Positions 24,943 through 33,588 of a stretch of DNA of 38,756 bases are shown in pieces. The DNA lies in NCBI GenBank assembly GCA_003220795.1, contig QHTK01000084.1, forward strand, positions 1-38,756. Reading direction: 5' to 3'. Within the stretch, counting starts at the first letter, position 1, and each line of letters starts with the position of its first letter. The DNA is from Gemmatimonadota bacterium (GTDB taxonomy: Bacteria > Gemmatimonadota > Gemmatimonadetes > Gemmatimonadales > GWC2-71-9). Both the position numbers and the translations under genes were made by a program. The notes under the pieces were generated by a model. It did no database searches, was not told the origin of the DNA, and saw only the letters and a list, made by a program, of their open reading frames with translations.

Positions 24943-26249
24943 AGGGCGTGCCCCACGATCGCCTCGAGTTGGGCGCGGGCAATGCGGTAGTTGTAGCGCG
25001 CCTGAACCCGGTTGACTTCGGCCTGGGTCAGGTTCGCCTCGGCCGTGACCTCGTCGAGCTGGGTCCCCGCGCCGACCCGATAGCGCTCTTGCTGCACGCG
25101 CAGCGCTTCGGTCGCCGCGACCACGTTGGCGCCGGCGATCCCGATTTGCACGTACGCGGTGGAGAGCGCGGCGAGCTGCTGGGTGAGCTGGGCGTTCACC
25201 TGGCGGCGCGCGTCTGCCGCCTGGGCCGCCGCGTTGTCGCGCGCCACGCTCGCCGACACCTGAGCCTGCTCGCGCTGGAACCCGTTGAAGAGCGTCCAGG
25301 AGAGGCCGAAGCGCCACGTAAAGTTCTCGGGGTAGGTGCCGAACAGGGGCAAGCTGGGGGAGCCCGTGCCCGTCCGGCTGTTGCTGTAGGACACGATCAA
25401 CGATGGCCAGTACTGCGAGCGAGCACTCCACACCTGGGCGCCCGCCGCGCGCGCCTGTGCCTCGGCTGCGTTCACGAGTGGCGCCGCTTGGAGCGCCGCG
25501 GGGCGCAGCGCGGTCGTATCGGGGAGTGGTGGAAACGTCGTGTCTGGCAGGGCACGGACCCGCTGGTCCACGCCGATCTGCCGGCCGAGGGCGGCCTGGG
25601 CGGTGGCCAGGCTCGCCTGCGCCTGGAGCAAGTTCAGCTGGGCGGTGCCCAGGTCCACCGTGGACGTGAGGGTGTCGGAGCGGGTGGCAGCCCCCGCCTG
25701 GAACTTGTTGACGGAGATCTGGAGCTGCTGTCGGGCCCGCTGCACCTGCGCCTCCGCGACTCGCACCAGCTCCTCGTCGGCGAGCGCTGCGAAGAATGCC
25801 TGCTGGGTCGCGAGCGTCGTCTGGTAGCGCTGGTTCACGAGTCCTGCCACCGCGGCGTCCTGGGTCGCCGCCGAGGAGCGGAGGTTGGCGAACCGGCTGA
25901 AGCCGTCGAACAGGACGAGGCTCGCCGACAGGCCGCCCGAGTACGAATACAGGGGTGGCAGCGTGTCGGTGGTCCCCGTTCGGAAGCTTGAGGTGTTGCT
26001 GCGTGAGGCCGAGGCGCTGGTGCTCACGGTCGGCAGGAACGCCCCCCACGCGCTGCGCTCGCCGGCGCCCGCGTTGCGCGCGGCGCCGCGTGCCTGGACC
26101 ATGGCGGGCTGCACGTCGAGCGAGCGCCGGATCGCCTCGGCGAGCGTCACCTCCAGCGGCGCCTGCCCCTGGGCCGCGACGGCGCCGGGCATGCCGAGAC
26201 AGATGATCGCCGCCAGGGCGGCTGTCGGGTGGTGACGGACGGACGTCAT
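24939..26249 (-). CDS. TolC-family outer-membrane efflux protein
   Basis: A 436-residue outer-membrane channel. A signal peptide (ending GAVAAQG, residue about 27) precedes two repeats of the TolC fold: long helices rich in Ala and Gln ([50 protein letters not shown] pattern in the second half) and strand pairs ([33 protein letters not shown]). It should form the trimeric exit duct for the ABC exporter encoded by the next four genes. It overlaps the Spy-like gene upstream and the ATPase gene downstream by 4 nt each. Confidence 0.95.
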
Positions 26250-26647
26250 CGCTTCTTTCCGCTCGAGTCGGTCTTCTCCCTCTGATGCCGATGCCGGGCC
26301 ATATGGTCGCGATACTTCGCCTGCTGGTCCGGCGTGAGGTGCGCCGTCACTTCCGAGTCCATCTCCGCCCGCAGCGCGTCGAAGCGCGGTCGGACCGTGT
26401 CCCACACCGCGGCCATGCGGGTAAAGTGCCGCTGCAGGATGGCGTGGACGGAGTCGCGCTGCACCGGCGTCAGCGCCAGCTCGTCGGTCAATTCGGCCAC
26501 GAGCGGCTCGACTCCCCGGCCGCGCTCGGGCGCGCCGCCGTAGGCGACGCGGCCCCAGAGGGCCCGGCCGCCCACGCCGACTACGATCCCCGCGGCGAAG
26601 GTCGTGACGAGCAGCAGCGTGGCCCACGCGGTCGGACGGTTCAGCAT
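26246..26647 (-). CDS. Periplasmic Spy/CnrX-like sensor protein (Metal_resist type)
   Basis: A 133-residue membrane-anchored periplasmic protein: one helix (about 8-27), then a helical hairpin with two LTxxQ motifs, LTPVQ (59-63) and LTPDQ (104-108), as in Spy/CpxP/ZraP/CnrX proteins. Histidines are frequent at likely metal positions (68, 74, 103, 115, 119, 121), plus Met78 and Met116. CnrX, which has this fold, senses Ni/Co and holds an anti-sigma factor; Spy is a chaperone. The gene order sigma, anti-sigma, this gene, then efflux resembles cnr-type control. ATG 26647 is preferred (AAGGAAG 7 nt upstream); GTG 26650 is possible. It lies 15 nt after the anti-sigma gene and overlaps TolC. Confidence 0.82.
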   Translation of the reverse strand: MLNRPTAWATLLLVTTFAAGIVVGVGGRALWGRVAYGGAPERGRGVEPLVAELTDELALTPVQRDSVHAILQRHFTRMAAVWDTVRPRFDALRAEMDSEVTAHLTPDQQAKYRDHMARHRHQREKTDSSGKKR

Positions 26648-26662
26648 CACGCAACTTCCTTT

Positions 26663-26995
26663 CTAGTTGCCCAGCACGGAGGCCAGGACCACCTCGACCA
26701 CCGGCGTGCGGGGCGCGATCAGCGCTTCCGCGACCGACGGGCCGGGCGCCGCCGTCGCGCGGCCCACGAGATACCCCGCCGCCAGCGAGAAGAGCACGGC
26801 CGCGGCCACCCCCACCCGGGCCCAGCGGGCGAGTACTCGGTCCCACGAGCCGGCGCCGCGCGAGTCGTCGACCCGCGCGAGCAGCCGCGCCACGAACGCG
26901 GCGTGACTTCCCTCCGGCGGCTCGAGCGCCTGCCGCAGCGCGGCACCCAGCGCCGGATCGGGCCGGTGATCGAACGGCAGCGGTTCTCGCGTCAT
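26663..26995 (-). CDS. Probable membrane-bound anti-sigma factor
   Basis: A 110-residue protein with a cytoplasmic part of about 58 residues, one membrane helix (about 60-79, ARVGVAAAVLFSLAAGYLVG) and a 30-residue periplasmic tail. The context identifies it: its ATG overlaps the sigma factor stop (ATGA). It has no HxxxCxxC zinc motif, so it is not a ZAS-type anti-sigma factor. The short periplasmic tail resembles CnrY rather than RseA. It should hold the sigma factor at the membrane until a signal arrives, perhaps through the Spy/CnrX-like protein. The function is inferred from position and topology only. Confidence 0.7.
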   Translation of the reverse strand: MTREPLPFDHRPDPALGAALRQALEPPEGSHAAFVARLLARVDDSRGAGSWDRVLARWARVGVAAAVLFSLAAGYLVGRATAAPGPSVAEALIAPRTPVVEVVLASVLGN

Positions 26996-27579
26996 TCCTG
27001 CTCCTTCCAGTCTGCCAGCAGTACGCGCAGCCGGCGACGCGCGTGGAACACCTCCGAGCGCACGGTGCCCTCGGGGATGCCGAGGATGCCCGCGATCTCG
27101 GCGTGCGAGTAGCCCTCCACGTCGAACAGCACGACCGCCATGCGACGCCGGTGCGGCAGCTCGGCGAGCGCCGCCCGCAGTCGCTCCGACAGGGCGCGCT
27201 GCTCCGTGGTCGCATCGGGGCGGGCGCCGCCCGCGACCAGCGCGGGATCGAGCTGCTCGACCCGGCGCACTTTGCGGCGGCGCCGGCGATCGGTCGCCGC
27301 GTTCGCGACGATGCGCAACAGCCATGGCCCGAACGGTCGGCGGGGATCGTACTGGTCGAGCTTCACGAGCGCCGACAGCAACGCGTCTTGCGCCGCGTCG
27401 TCGGCGTCGTCCGGATCTCCCAGGACAGCACGCGCCACCCGGCGCGCGACGCCCGCGTATCGCTCGGCGAGCACGCCGAACGCGGCCCGGTCCCCGGCAC
27501 GGATCCGAGCGACGAGCCCGGCTTCGTCCTGCTCGGGTATACGCGCGGCAGGCTCCGGGGGTTGGGAATCAGGCTTCAT
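26992..27579 (-). CDS. ECF-family RNA polymerase sigma factor
   Basis: A 195-residue alternative sigma factor. Region 2 (about 20-90) includes AGLVARIRAGDRAAFGVLAERY, DDADDAAQDALLSALVKLDQYD and PFGPWLLRIVANAATDRRRR; region 4 (about 128-185) includes LAELPHRRRMAVVLFDVEGYSHAEIAGILGIPEGTVRSEVFHARRRLR. There is no C-terminal extension, typical of ECF sigma factors held by an anti-sigma factor. It starts at ATG 27579 with GAAGG upstream and overlaps the phospholipase-D-like gene by 11 nt. It probably activates the efflux genes that follow, and maybe itself, but no ECF-type promoter was recognised upstream. Confidence 0.96.
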   Translation of the reverse strand: MKPDSQPPEPAARIPEQDEAGLVARIRAGDRAAFGVLAERYAGVARRVARAVLGDPDDADDAAQDALLSALVKLDQYDPRRPFGPWLLRIVANAATDRRRRRKVRRVEQLDPALVAGGARPDATTEQRALSERLRAALAELPHRRRMAVVLFDVEGYSHAEIAGILGIPEGTVRSEVFHARRRLRVLLADWKEQE

Positions 27580-28999
27580 CGGAGCCTTCTCGCGAGCGAC
27601 GCCGCCGCTCGACAGCGTAGAGGGCGAAGCAGAATGCCAGCCCGAACGTACCTACCGCGAGCGTGATGCTCATCACCCGGGGGAACACGACCAGCAGCGT
27701 CCCTATGCCCGCGAGCGTCAGGGCCGCCGTGGCGGCGATCGCCCGCCGCAGCCCGCCCGCCACGCGTCGCAGCGCCACCACTGCGACCGCGCCGAGCTCG
27801 TACCCCGAGCGCTTGTGCGCGGGATCGGGCGGCTCGGGCTCGCCCGGTGCGCCGACGAGGCGGGGCGGGAGACTGAGGCGGCGGGGCTGCAGCACGATCT
27901 CGCGGCTCGACGCGAGGTCATGCCGAAACTGCGCCGCCAGCTCCTCGGCGAGGTGCTCGCACTCCGCCACCAGATCGAGCTCGTAGTTCGTCAGCAGGCT
28001 CGAGACGTTGAGGTTGGTCGAGCCGACGCGGGCCCAGCGGCGGTCGACCAGCATCGTCTTGGCGTGGACCATCGGACCTTGATACTCGAAGATGCGCACC
28101 CCCGCCCGCAACAGCTCGCGGTAGCCGACGCGCGTGAAGTTGCGCAACACCGGAAGATCGCTCGTGCCCGGGACGAGGAGGCGGACGTCGACGCCGCCGC
28201 GGGCGGCGTCGAGCAGGCCGGCATAGAGCGGCGCCGGTGCGACGAGGTAGGCGTCGGTGATCCACAGTCGCTCGGCCGCGCTCGCCGCCAACAGCTCCAC
28301 CGCGCGATACACGCGGGCGCGGCGCGGCGCCCCCTCCACCACGCGCACGGTGGAGGTGCCGCCCGACGGCGGATCGGCGGCGAGCTCGTCGAACGGGAGC
28401 GCCCCGCCGGTGCGACCCCAGATCCGGCCGAACGCCCGATCCAACGCGGCTACTGCGGGTCCGTCCACGCGGACCATGGTGTCGCGCCAGGGGCGGCGGC
28501 GGCGCACGGGATCCCCCGCCCACTCGTCGCCGATGCACAGCCCCCCGACCATCGCCTGCGTCCCGTCGGTCACGAGCAGCTTGCGGTGGTCCCGCTGGAT
28601 GATGCGAAACGGGCGCCGGGAGAGAATCGGGTGGAACGCGCGTACCTCCGCCCCCGCCTGCCGCAGCCCGCGCCAGTACCGGCGCGACGTCCCGAGGGAG
28701 CCGAGCGCGTCGTACAGTACGCGGACCGCTACGCCGGCCCGCGCGCGCTCGGCGAGCGCCGCGGCGAAGCGTCGCCCCGTCCGATCGTCCCGAATGATGT
28801 AGTTCTCGAAGTGAACCCAGCGGCGGGCCTGGGCGATCAGCTCGAGCATCACCTCGAGCGCGCGCGGGCTGTCGGGGTGATGCTCGAGCCGATTGCCGCC
28901 GATCGCGCGGGCCCCTGCCGCGCGGTCGATCGCGAGGCCGAGGGCATCGGGGGCGTGCCCGTTGACGGGGCGGCTCGGCGCCCGGGGCGACGCCCTCAC
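27569..28999 (-). CDS. Phospholipase D/cardiolipin synthase-like protein with C-terminal membrane helices
   Basis: A 476-residue member of the PLD superfamily with both catalytic HKD motifs: HRKLLVTD (His138, Lys140, Asp145) and HAKTMLVD (His312, Lys314, Asp319), each followed by the Gly-rich strand (GGLCIG; GSTNLN). FENYIIRDD near 64-72 is typical of bacterial cardiolipin synthases (ClsB-like). Two helices at about 420-440 and 444-463 anchor the C-terminus, whereas most Cls enzymes have N-terminal helices. It may make cardiolipin or another phosphatidyl transfer product. GTG 28999 overlaps the HD gene stop (GTGA). Membrane-lipid work fits the envelope theme of the operon. Confidence 0.88.
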   Translation of the reverse strand: MRASPRAPSRPVNGHAPDALGLAIDRAAGARAIGGNRLEHHPDSPRALEVMLELIAQARRWVHFENYIIRDDRTGRRFAAALAERARAGVAVRVLYDALGSLGTSRRYWRGLRQAGAEVRAFHPILSRRPFRIIQRDHRKLLVTDGTQAMVGGLCIGDEWAGDPVRRRRPWRDTMVRVDGPAVAALDRAFGRIWGRTGGALPFDELAADPPSGGTSTVRVVEGAPRRARVYRAVELLAASAAERLWITDAYLVAPAPLYAGLLDAARGGVDVRLLVPGTSDLPVLRNFTRVGYRELLRAGVRIFEYQGPMVHAKTMLVDRRWARVGSTNLNVSSLLTNYELDLVAECEHLAEELAAQFRHDLASSREIVLQPRRLSLPPRLVGAPGEPEPPDPAHKRSGYELGAVAVVALRRVAGGLRRAIAATAALTLAGIGTLLVVFPRVMSITLAVGTFGLAFCFALYAVERRRRSREGSDEA

Positions 29000-29601
29000 C
29001 CCACCGGCACCACCGGCGGCGCCTCGGTCCCCCCCCCGAGCCCGAGGGCGCGCTCCACCGGGCGTAGCGCCTGGATCACGAACCCGATGTGCTCGTCGAG
29101 CGGGACGCCCAGCTCCTCCGCGCCCTGGCGCACCTCGTCGCGATTCACGCCACGCGCGAACGCCTTGTCCTTGAGCTTCTTCTTCACCGACGCCACCGCC
29201 AGGTCGGCGAAGCTGCGCGAGGGACGCACCAGCGCGCACGCCACCAGAAACCCGCACAGCTCGTCCACCGCGAACAGGGTCCGTGCGAGCGGCGTGTCGC
29301 GCGGCACGCCCGAATACGTCGCGTGACCGAGGATCGCGCGGCACAGCGCGTCGGAGAGGCCCCGCTCCCGCAGCAGCCGTACGCCCCAGGCGGGATGGCC
29401 TTCGGTCGGCGAGTGCTCGCTGTTGGGGAATTTCTCGTAGTCGAAGTCGTGCAGCAGGCCCACGATGCCCCACGTCTCCGGGTCCTCCCCGTACCGCGAC
29501 GCGTACGCGCGCATGGCCGCCTCCACCGCGAGCATGTGCTGGCGGAGCGATGGAGACAGCGTGTGCTCCTCCATCAGGGCGAGGGCTTCGGCTCGGGTCA
29601 T
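28996..29601 (-). CDS. HD-domain hydrolase
   Basis: A 201-residue protein with an HD phosphohydrolase core: His22 (LRQHMLAVE), the HD pair His51-Asp52 (GLLHDFDYEKFPN), His69, and Asp113 (FAVDELCGFLVACALVRPS). The segment HSPTEGHPAWGVRLL and the tail DEHIGFVIQALRPVERALGL are common in small HD hydrolases of uncertain substrate, sometimes called HDIG or hydrolase YedJ-like proteins. It probably cleaves a nucleotide or other phosphomonoester. The start overlaps the asnB stop (ATGA) and the stop overlaps the PLD-like start. The Pro/Gly-rich last 15 residues look disordered. Confidence 0.85.
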   Translation of the reverse strand: MTRAEALALMEEHTLSPSLRQHMLAVEAAMRAYASRYGEDPETWGIVGLLHDFDYEKFPNSEHSPTEGHPAWGVRLLRERGLSDALCRAILGHATYSGVPRDTPLARTLFAVDELCGFLVACALVRPSRSFADLAVASVKKKLKDKAFARGVNRDEVRQGAEELGVPLDEHIGFVIQALRPVERALGLGGGTEAPPVVPVG

Positions 29602-31421
29602 CCGATCTCCACATTCCACCGTTCCGCCCACAGCTCGGCCATGAGGATGGGCCAGAGCTTGCGGGCGTTGTTGCTCTTCCCGGCGCGATGCTCGGCGAGG
29701 AGGCGCGCGGTCGGCGCGTCGGGGTACAGCCGCGGCGCTGCGAGATAGCGGTCGGCGAGCGCCGCCAGGCCGCCGTTGAGCCACCGCGCTACCGGCACCG
29801 AGAGGCCGCGCTTGCGCCGCCCGATCACGTCGTCGGGCACGAGCCCGCGCGCCGCTTCCTTTAATATCGCCTTGGTGGTCAGGCCCCGCACCTTGAGCCG
29901 CACGGGCGCGGGGAGGACAAGCTCCAAGACCGCGCGGTCGAGATAGGGCGCGCGCGCTTCGAGCGAGGCGAGCATCGTGCCGCGGTCCACCTTGACGAGC
30001 AGGTTGTCGGGTAGATACGAGAGGAAGTCGAGCCACAACAGGCGGTTGAGGCCCCCGTCCGCGGGAAATCGGTCCAACAAGCCGGTCGCCCAGGCAAGCG
30101 TCCGCCGATCCGGGCCGAGGGCGCCGAACCACGTCAGGTGACGCTCGACGGGCGGCGACTCCGCAGCCGCGACCAGCTGCTTGAGCAGGAACTCAAGCGT
30201 GACTTTCCCGGTCGAGGTGGGCAGGCGGTTCACGAGCCAGCGTAGCACCGCTCGCCCCGGCGTGCGCTGGAACAGCGCCGCCGCCTTGTGCCCGAGGTAC
30301 GTCGGGTAACCCCCGAACAGCTCGTCCGCCCCCTCGCCCGACAGGACGACCTTCACGTCCTCCCGTGCCGCCTCGGCGAGCAGATACGTGGGCAGGATCG
30401 CCGGGTCGCCCACCGGCTCGGCGAGCCCACGCGTGATGGTCGTGAAGGCGCGCTCCAGCGCGGGTTCATCGGCGGCGACGACGTGATGCTGCGTGCGAAT
30501 GTGGTGCGTCACCGCCTCGGCGTAGGGGCTCTCGTCGTACCCAGGCTCGACGAACCGCACCGAGTACGTGTGGATCTGCTCGCCGGGCATCACGCGCGCG
30601 GCGGCGGCCGCGAGCAGCGAGGAGTCGAGGCCACCGCTCGTGAACACGCCCACCGGCACGTCGGACATGAGCTCGCGCTCGACCGCGCGCAGCAGTGTGG
30701 CGCGCAGTGTCGCCGGGGCATCGAGGCGCGACGGGCCGGCCGCCACCGCCGCCGCGTCCCAGTAGCGGCGCTCGGTCACGCCGCCCTCGTGCGCGACCAG
30801 CACGTGCCCGGGCTCGAGCTTCGCGATGCCAGCGAACATCGTGTGGGGGGCAGGGACGTAGCCGAGCGCGGCGTACAGCGCCGCCGCCGTGGGGTTCAGG
30901 CGCCGGGGCTGGTCGGGAAACACGAGCAGCGCCTGTATTTCCGAGGCGAAGCGGATCTCGCCTTCGACCTGTGTCCAGAACAGGGGCTTCTCGCCGGCGC
31001 GGTCGCGCGCGAGCAGGAGGCGCCGCTGTGGGTCGTCCCACACGGCGAGCGCGAACATCCCGTCGAGCCGTCCCACGCCGTCCGGCCCGAGGCGCTCGTA
31101 TAACGGCACGATCGTCTCGATGTCTCCGGTGGAGCGGAACGGATATCCGGCCTGCGCGAACTCGCGGCGCAGCTCGGGCGCGTTGTAGATCTCGCCGTTG
31201 CACACCATCCATACGGCGCGGCCGGGGCTCAAGAACGGTTGGTCGCCGGTGGTCAGGTCCATGATCGCGAGGCGGCGCGCGCCGATCCGGGCGCGCTCGT
31301 GGCCGACGATTTGCTCACCGTCGGGTCCGCGGTGCGCGAGCGCCGCCGCCATAGCACCGAGGCAGCCGGGATGACGGAGCGGCCGTCCGGCCAGCGACAC
31401 GGCACCGAAGATGCCGCACAT
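29598..31421 (-). CDS. asnB: Asparagine synthetase (glutamine-hydrolysing)
   Basis: A 607-residue two-domain amidotransferase that makes asparagine, or amidates another carboxylate, using glutamine and ATP. Cys2 (MCGIFG) is the glutaminase nucleophile; RGPDGEQI (31-38), NGEIYN (75-80) and GTGDIE-like STGDIET follow. The synthetase domain carries the PP-loop SGGLDSS (262-268) and SGEGADELFGGYPTYLGHK, and near the end SLEARAPYLDRAV and RRKRGLSVPVARWL. The length is normal for AsnB. The start shares one base with the upstream stop (TAATG). Paralogues of AsnB amidate peptidoglycan or build surface glycans; beside an ArnT-like gene such a role is possible but not shown. Confidence 0.95.
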   Translation of the reverse strand: MCGIFGAVSLAGRPLRHPGCLGAMAAALAHRGPDGEQIVGHERARIGARRLAIMDLTTGDQPFLSPGRAVWMVCNGEIYNAPELRREFAQAGYPFRSTGDIETIVPLYERLGPDGVGRLDGMFALAVWDDPQRRLLLARDRAGEKPLFWTQVEGEIRFASEIQALLVFPDQPRRLNPTAAALYAALGYVPAPHTMFAGIAKLEPGHVLVAHEGGVTERRYWDAAAVAAGPSRLDAPATLRATLLRAVERELMSDVPVGVFTSGGLDSSLLAAAAARVMPGEQIHTYSVRFVEPGYDESPYAEAVTHHIRTQHHVVAADEPALERAFTTITRGLAEPVGDPAILPTYLLAEAAREDVKVVLSGEGADELFGGYPTYLGHKAAALFQRTPGRAVLRWLVNRLPTSTGKVTLEFLLKQLVAAAESPPVERHLTWFGALGPDRRTLAWATGLLDRFPADGGLNRLLWLDFLSYLPDNLLVKVDRGTMLASLEARAPYLDRAVLELVLPAPVRLKVRGLTTKAILKEAARGLVPDDVIGRRKRGLSVPVARWLNGGLAALADRYLAAPRLYPDAPTARLLAEHRAGKSNNARKLWPILMAELWAERWNVEIG

Positions 31422-33166
31422 TACCGCACCCTCCCGCCCCGAGACGGAGGTTGGGGAGGCTGTGGAGGTTGTGGAGGATGTGAAGGTCGACACGGGCCGT
31501 AGGCGGCGTAATGTCCGTCGAGCGCGAGGAGCGGGAGCGCCGCCGCGAGCACCGCGCGCGCGTCGCGATTCGCGGCGGTCGCGACGAACACCGTGGGGAC
31601 GGGGCAGCGAGCGAGTGCCTCGCGCCAATACCCCTCCGGCAGCAGGGGAGAACCGGGCACGTCGCGGTAGCGGTCCTGATAGTCGGCGATGTAGTTGCTG
31701 GTGAGCTCGATCCCCGTCGCCGTCGCGACCGCGATCGGCCGTCCGAGGTAGAACGGGAGCGAGGGCGGATAGGCGAGGACGCCCAGGACGGCCGTAGTGC
31801 CGGCCGGTGTGTTCCCCTGGCCGAGCGCGGCCGCGGCGGCGCGGGCGAGCGCCGCGGCGGAGCGGTCGTCCCCGACGGCGGCGAGCAGGCGACCGCTCAC
31901 GAGCGGGATCGCCATCACCACCATGGCGTACCCCGCGATCACCGCACGGGGCCGGCGGATCAGGGCGCCGGCGGCCACGCACGCAGCGGAAACGAACAGC
32001 ACGACACCGAGCGCCAGCGCCGTCGGAGGGATCGCCGCCTTCTCGGCCGGCGTCAGGTCGATCGGCGCGGGTAGCCAATGGGTGAGGGCGACGAGCGCCG
32101 CGCCCGCCAACACCGCCACGACGGGATAGCTGCGCCTACCCGGGCCCGCGCCCTCGGCGGCAGCGGGTGTCACCAGGTTGCGCACGGCGGCGAGCACGAA
32201 CGCCGGCATCAGCGGCAGCACGTACTGTGGCAGCTTGGACTGGTTGAGCGTGAAGAAGACGAGCGGGACGATGATCCAGCTGGCGAACAGCAGCGGCTCG
32301 CGCGCGCTGGGCGCCCGACGGGCGCGCCAGGTGGCCCGCCAGGTGCGCGTGCGCGCCAGCGCCGGCACGATCCACGGGAACGCGGCTACCGGGACGATGG
32401 GGAAGAAATACCAGAAGGGGGCGGTGCGGTGGAACGTTCCGGTCGTCACGCGCTGCAGCGTCTCGCGCACGACCACGTAGTACGGGAACGCCGGGACGCG
32501 GATCGAGACCGCGATGAACCACGGCAGGGCGATCAGCGCGAACGCCCCGACCGCCCGCCAGGAGAACAGCCGACGCAGCGGCAGCCCGGTCGCGAGCGCG
32601 TGCGGGACCAACACGAGCAGCGGAAGCGCGATCGCGAGCGGCCCCTTCGTCAGCGCGCCGGCCGCCATCGCCGCCCAGGCGAGGACGGGTCGCTCCTCGA
32701 AGAACCACAGGATGGCGGCGGTGGTGCACAGCGTCAGCGTGCTGTCGAAGATCGCCGTGCGCGCGTACACCAGCGGGAGGAGCATGGTGGCGTAGGCGAT
32801 CCCGGCGAGCCAGCCGGCGTCCGCGCCCCAGCGGCGCCGCGCGAAGGCGACGAGCAGGCCGATGGTGGCGAGCGTCGCCGCGTAGGCGGGCAGGCGTGCC
32901 GCGGTCTCCGTGGGTCCGAGCAGCTCCATCAACGCCGCGGCGGCGGCGAAGTAGACGATCGGCTTGTCGAGATACGGCAGCCCGTCCAGGTGCGGCACCA
33001 GATAGTCGTTGGTGTGCGCCATCTCGCGCGCGACTTCCGCGTTGCGGCCCTCGTCGGGGTCGAGCAGACGGTACCCGTCGAGGTTCCAGCCGAGCGCGAC
33101 CGCCGCGAGGAAGAGGAGGGCCCGCAGGCCCGGGTACGGCCGGCTGGTCAGCGGCGCCGCGCTCAA
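31421..33166 (-). CDS. ArnT/PMT-like membrane glycosyltransferase
   Basis: A 581-residue integral membrane GT-C glycosyltransferase that would move a sugar from a polyprenyl phosphate to a lipid or protein in the periplasm. The first loop carries the hallmark LLDPDEGRNAEVAREM (catalytic Asp36/Asp38/Glu39 region), followed by about 11-12 hydrophobic segments through residue 470, with FWYFFPIVPVAAFPW and NQSKLPQYVLPLMPAF, both typical of the ArnT branch. The C-terminal part from 480 is a soluble domain ending in a PPQ repeat. TTG 33166 is the start: it overlaps the previous stop (TTGA) and no other start precedes the first helix. It depends on polyprenyl phosphate carriers of the kind uppS makes. 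Confidence 0.88.
   Translation of the reverse strand: MSAAPLTSRPYPGLRALLFLAAVALGWNLDGYRLLDPDEGRNAEVAREMAHTNDYLVPHLDGLPYLDKPIVYFAAAAALMELLGPTETAARLPAYAATLATIGLLVAFARRRWGADAGWLAGIAYATMLLPLVYARTAIFDSTLTLCTTAAILWFFEERPVLAWAAMAAGALTKGPLAIALPLLVLVPHALATGLPLRRLFSWRAVGAFALIALPWFIAVSIRVPAFPYYVVVRETLQRVTTGTFHRTAPFWYFFPIVPVAAFPWIVPALARTRTWRATWRARRAPSAREPLLFASWIIVPLVFFTLNQSKLPQYVLPLMPAFVLAAVRNLVTPAAAEGAGPGRRSYPVVAVLAGAALVALTHWLPAPIDLTPAEKAAIPPTALALGVVLFVSAACVAAGALIRRPRAVIAGYAMVVMAIPLVSGRLLAAVGDDRSAAALARAAAAALGQGNTPAGTTAVLGVLAYPPSLPFYLGRPIAVATATGIELTSNYIADYQDRYRDVPGSPLLPEGYWREALARCPVPTVFVATAANRDARAVLAAALPLLALDGHYAAYGPCRPSHPPQPPQPPQPPSRGGRVR
31452..31487. repeat. Four 9-bp tandem units encoding a PPQ tail
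   Basis: Four units close to TGTGGAGGT (31452-31460, 31461-31469, 31470-31478, 31479-31487) encode PPQPPQ near the C-terminus of the glycosyltransferase. The unit length keeps the frame, so copy number could vary between strains. Confidence 0.7.
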
Positions 33167-33585
33167 TGCAACTGCGGTCCGCCGGCCGGCTGCGCGGGGA
33201 GCTGGGATACCGTCACCGGCACGGCGGCTTTCCGCGCACCGTCCACGGTGATCTCGAAGCGATACGGCCCGGCGTGCGGAAACGGGACGTCGAAGACGAG
33301 GATGGCCCCAGCTTCGATATCGGTCACGCCCGCCGGGGGCTCGGCGAAGGTGACGTTGCCGTTGCCGCCGAGGATTTCCGCGTCCTGCTCGTCGAGCAAG
33401 CGAATCTGCACGTGATGCTCGCCGACCTCGGTGCGCTTCCCCTTGAGACGCAGCACGAGGTGCAGCCGCGGGTGCGTGGCGGGAAACTGCTGCACCCAGA
33501 TGTGCTGGAAGATGCCGAGGACGGAGAGCTTGCCCGCCTGATCGACGAGCGCATAGTCCGCGATGACGGCGAAGTCGAGGTACAA
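33163..33585 (-). CDS. DUF6941-like protein
   Basis: A 140-residue protein, probably a single beta-sandwich. It opens MYLDFAVIADYALVDQAGKLSVLGIFQHIW and continues LHLVLRLKGKRTEVGEHHVQIRLLDEQD and PYRFEITVDG, a pattern I associate with the uncharacterised DUF6941 family. No signal peptide, membrane helix or catalytic motif is seen. It starts at TTG 33585, 3 nt after the stop of the DUF2911 gene, and overlaps the glycosyltransferase start by 4 nt. The family recognition is from memory; the function is unknown. Confidence 0.7.
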   Translation of the reverse strand: MYLDFAVIADYALVDQAGKLSVLGIFQHIWVQQFPATHPRLHLVLRLKGKRTEVGEHHVQIRLLDEQDAEILGGNGNVTFAEPPAGVTDIEAGAILVFDVPFPHAGPYRFEITVDGARKAAVPVTVSQLPAQPAGGPQLH

Positions 33586-33588
33586 ACG

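Noticed and set aside
24943..27215. Long in-frame extensions upstream of the ATPase and TolC starts
   Set aside because: They are shadow translations of the upstream genes; the ATGA overlaps and signal peptide positions fix the starts at 24942 and 26249.
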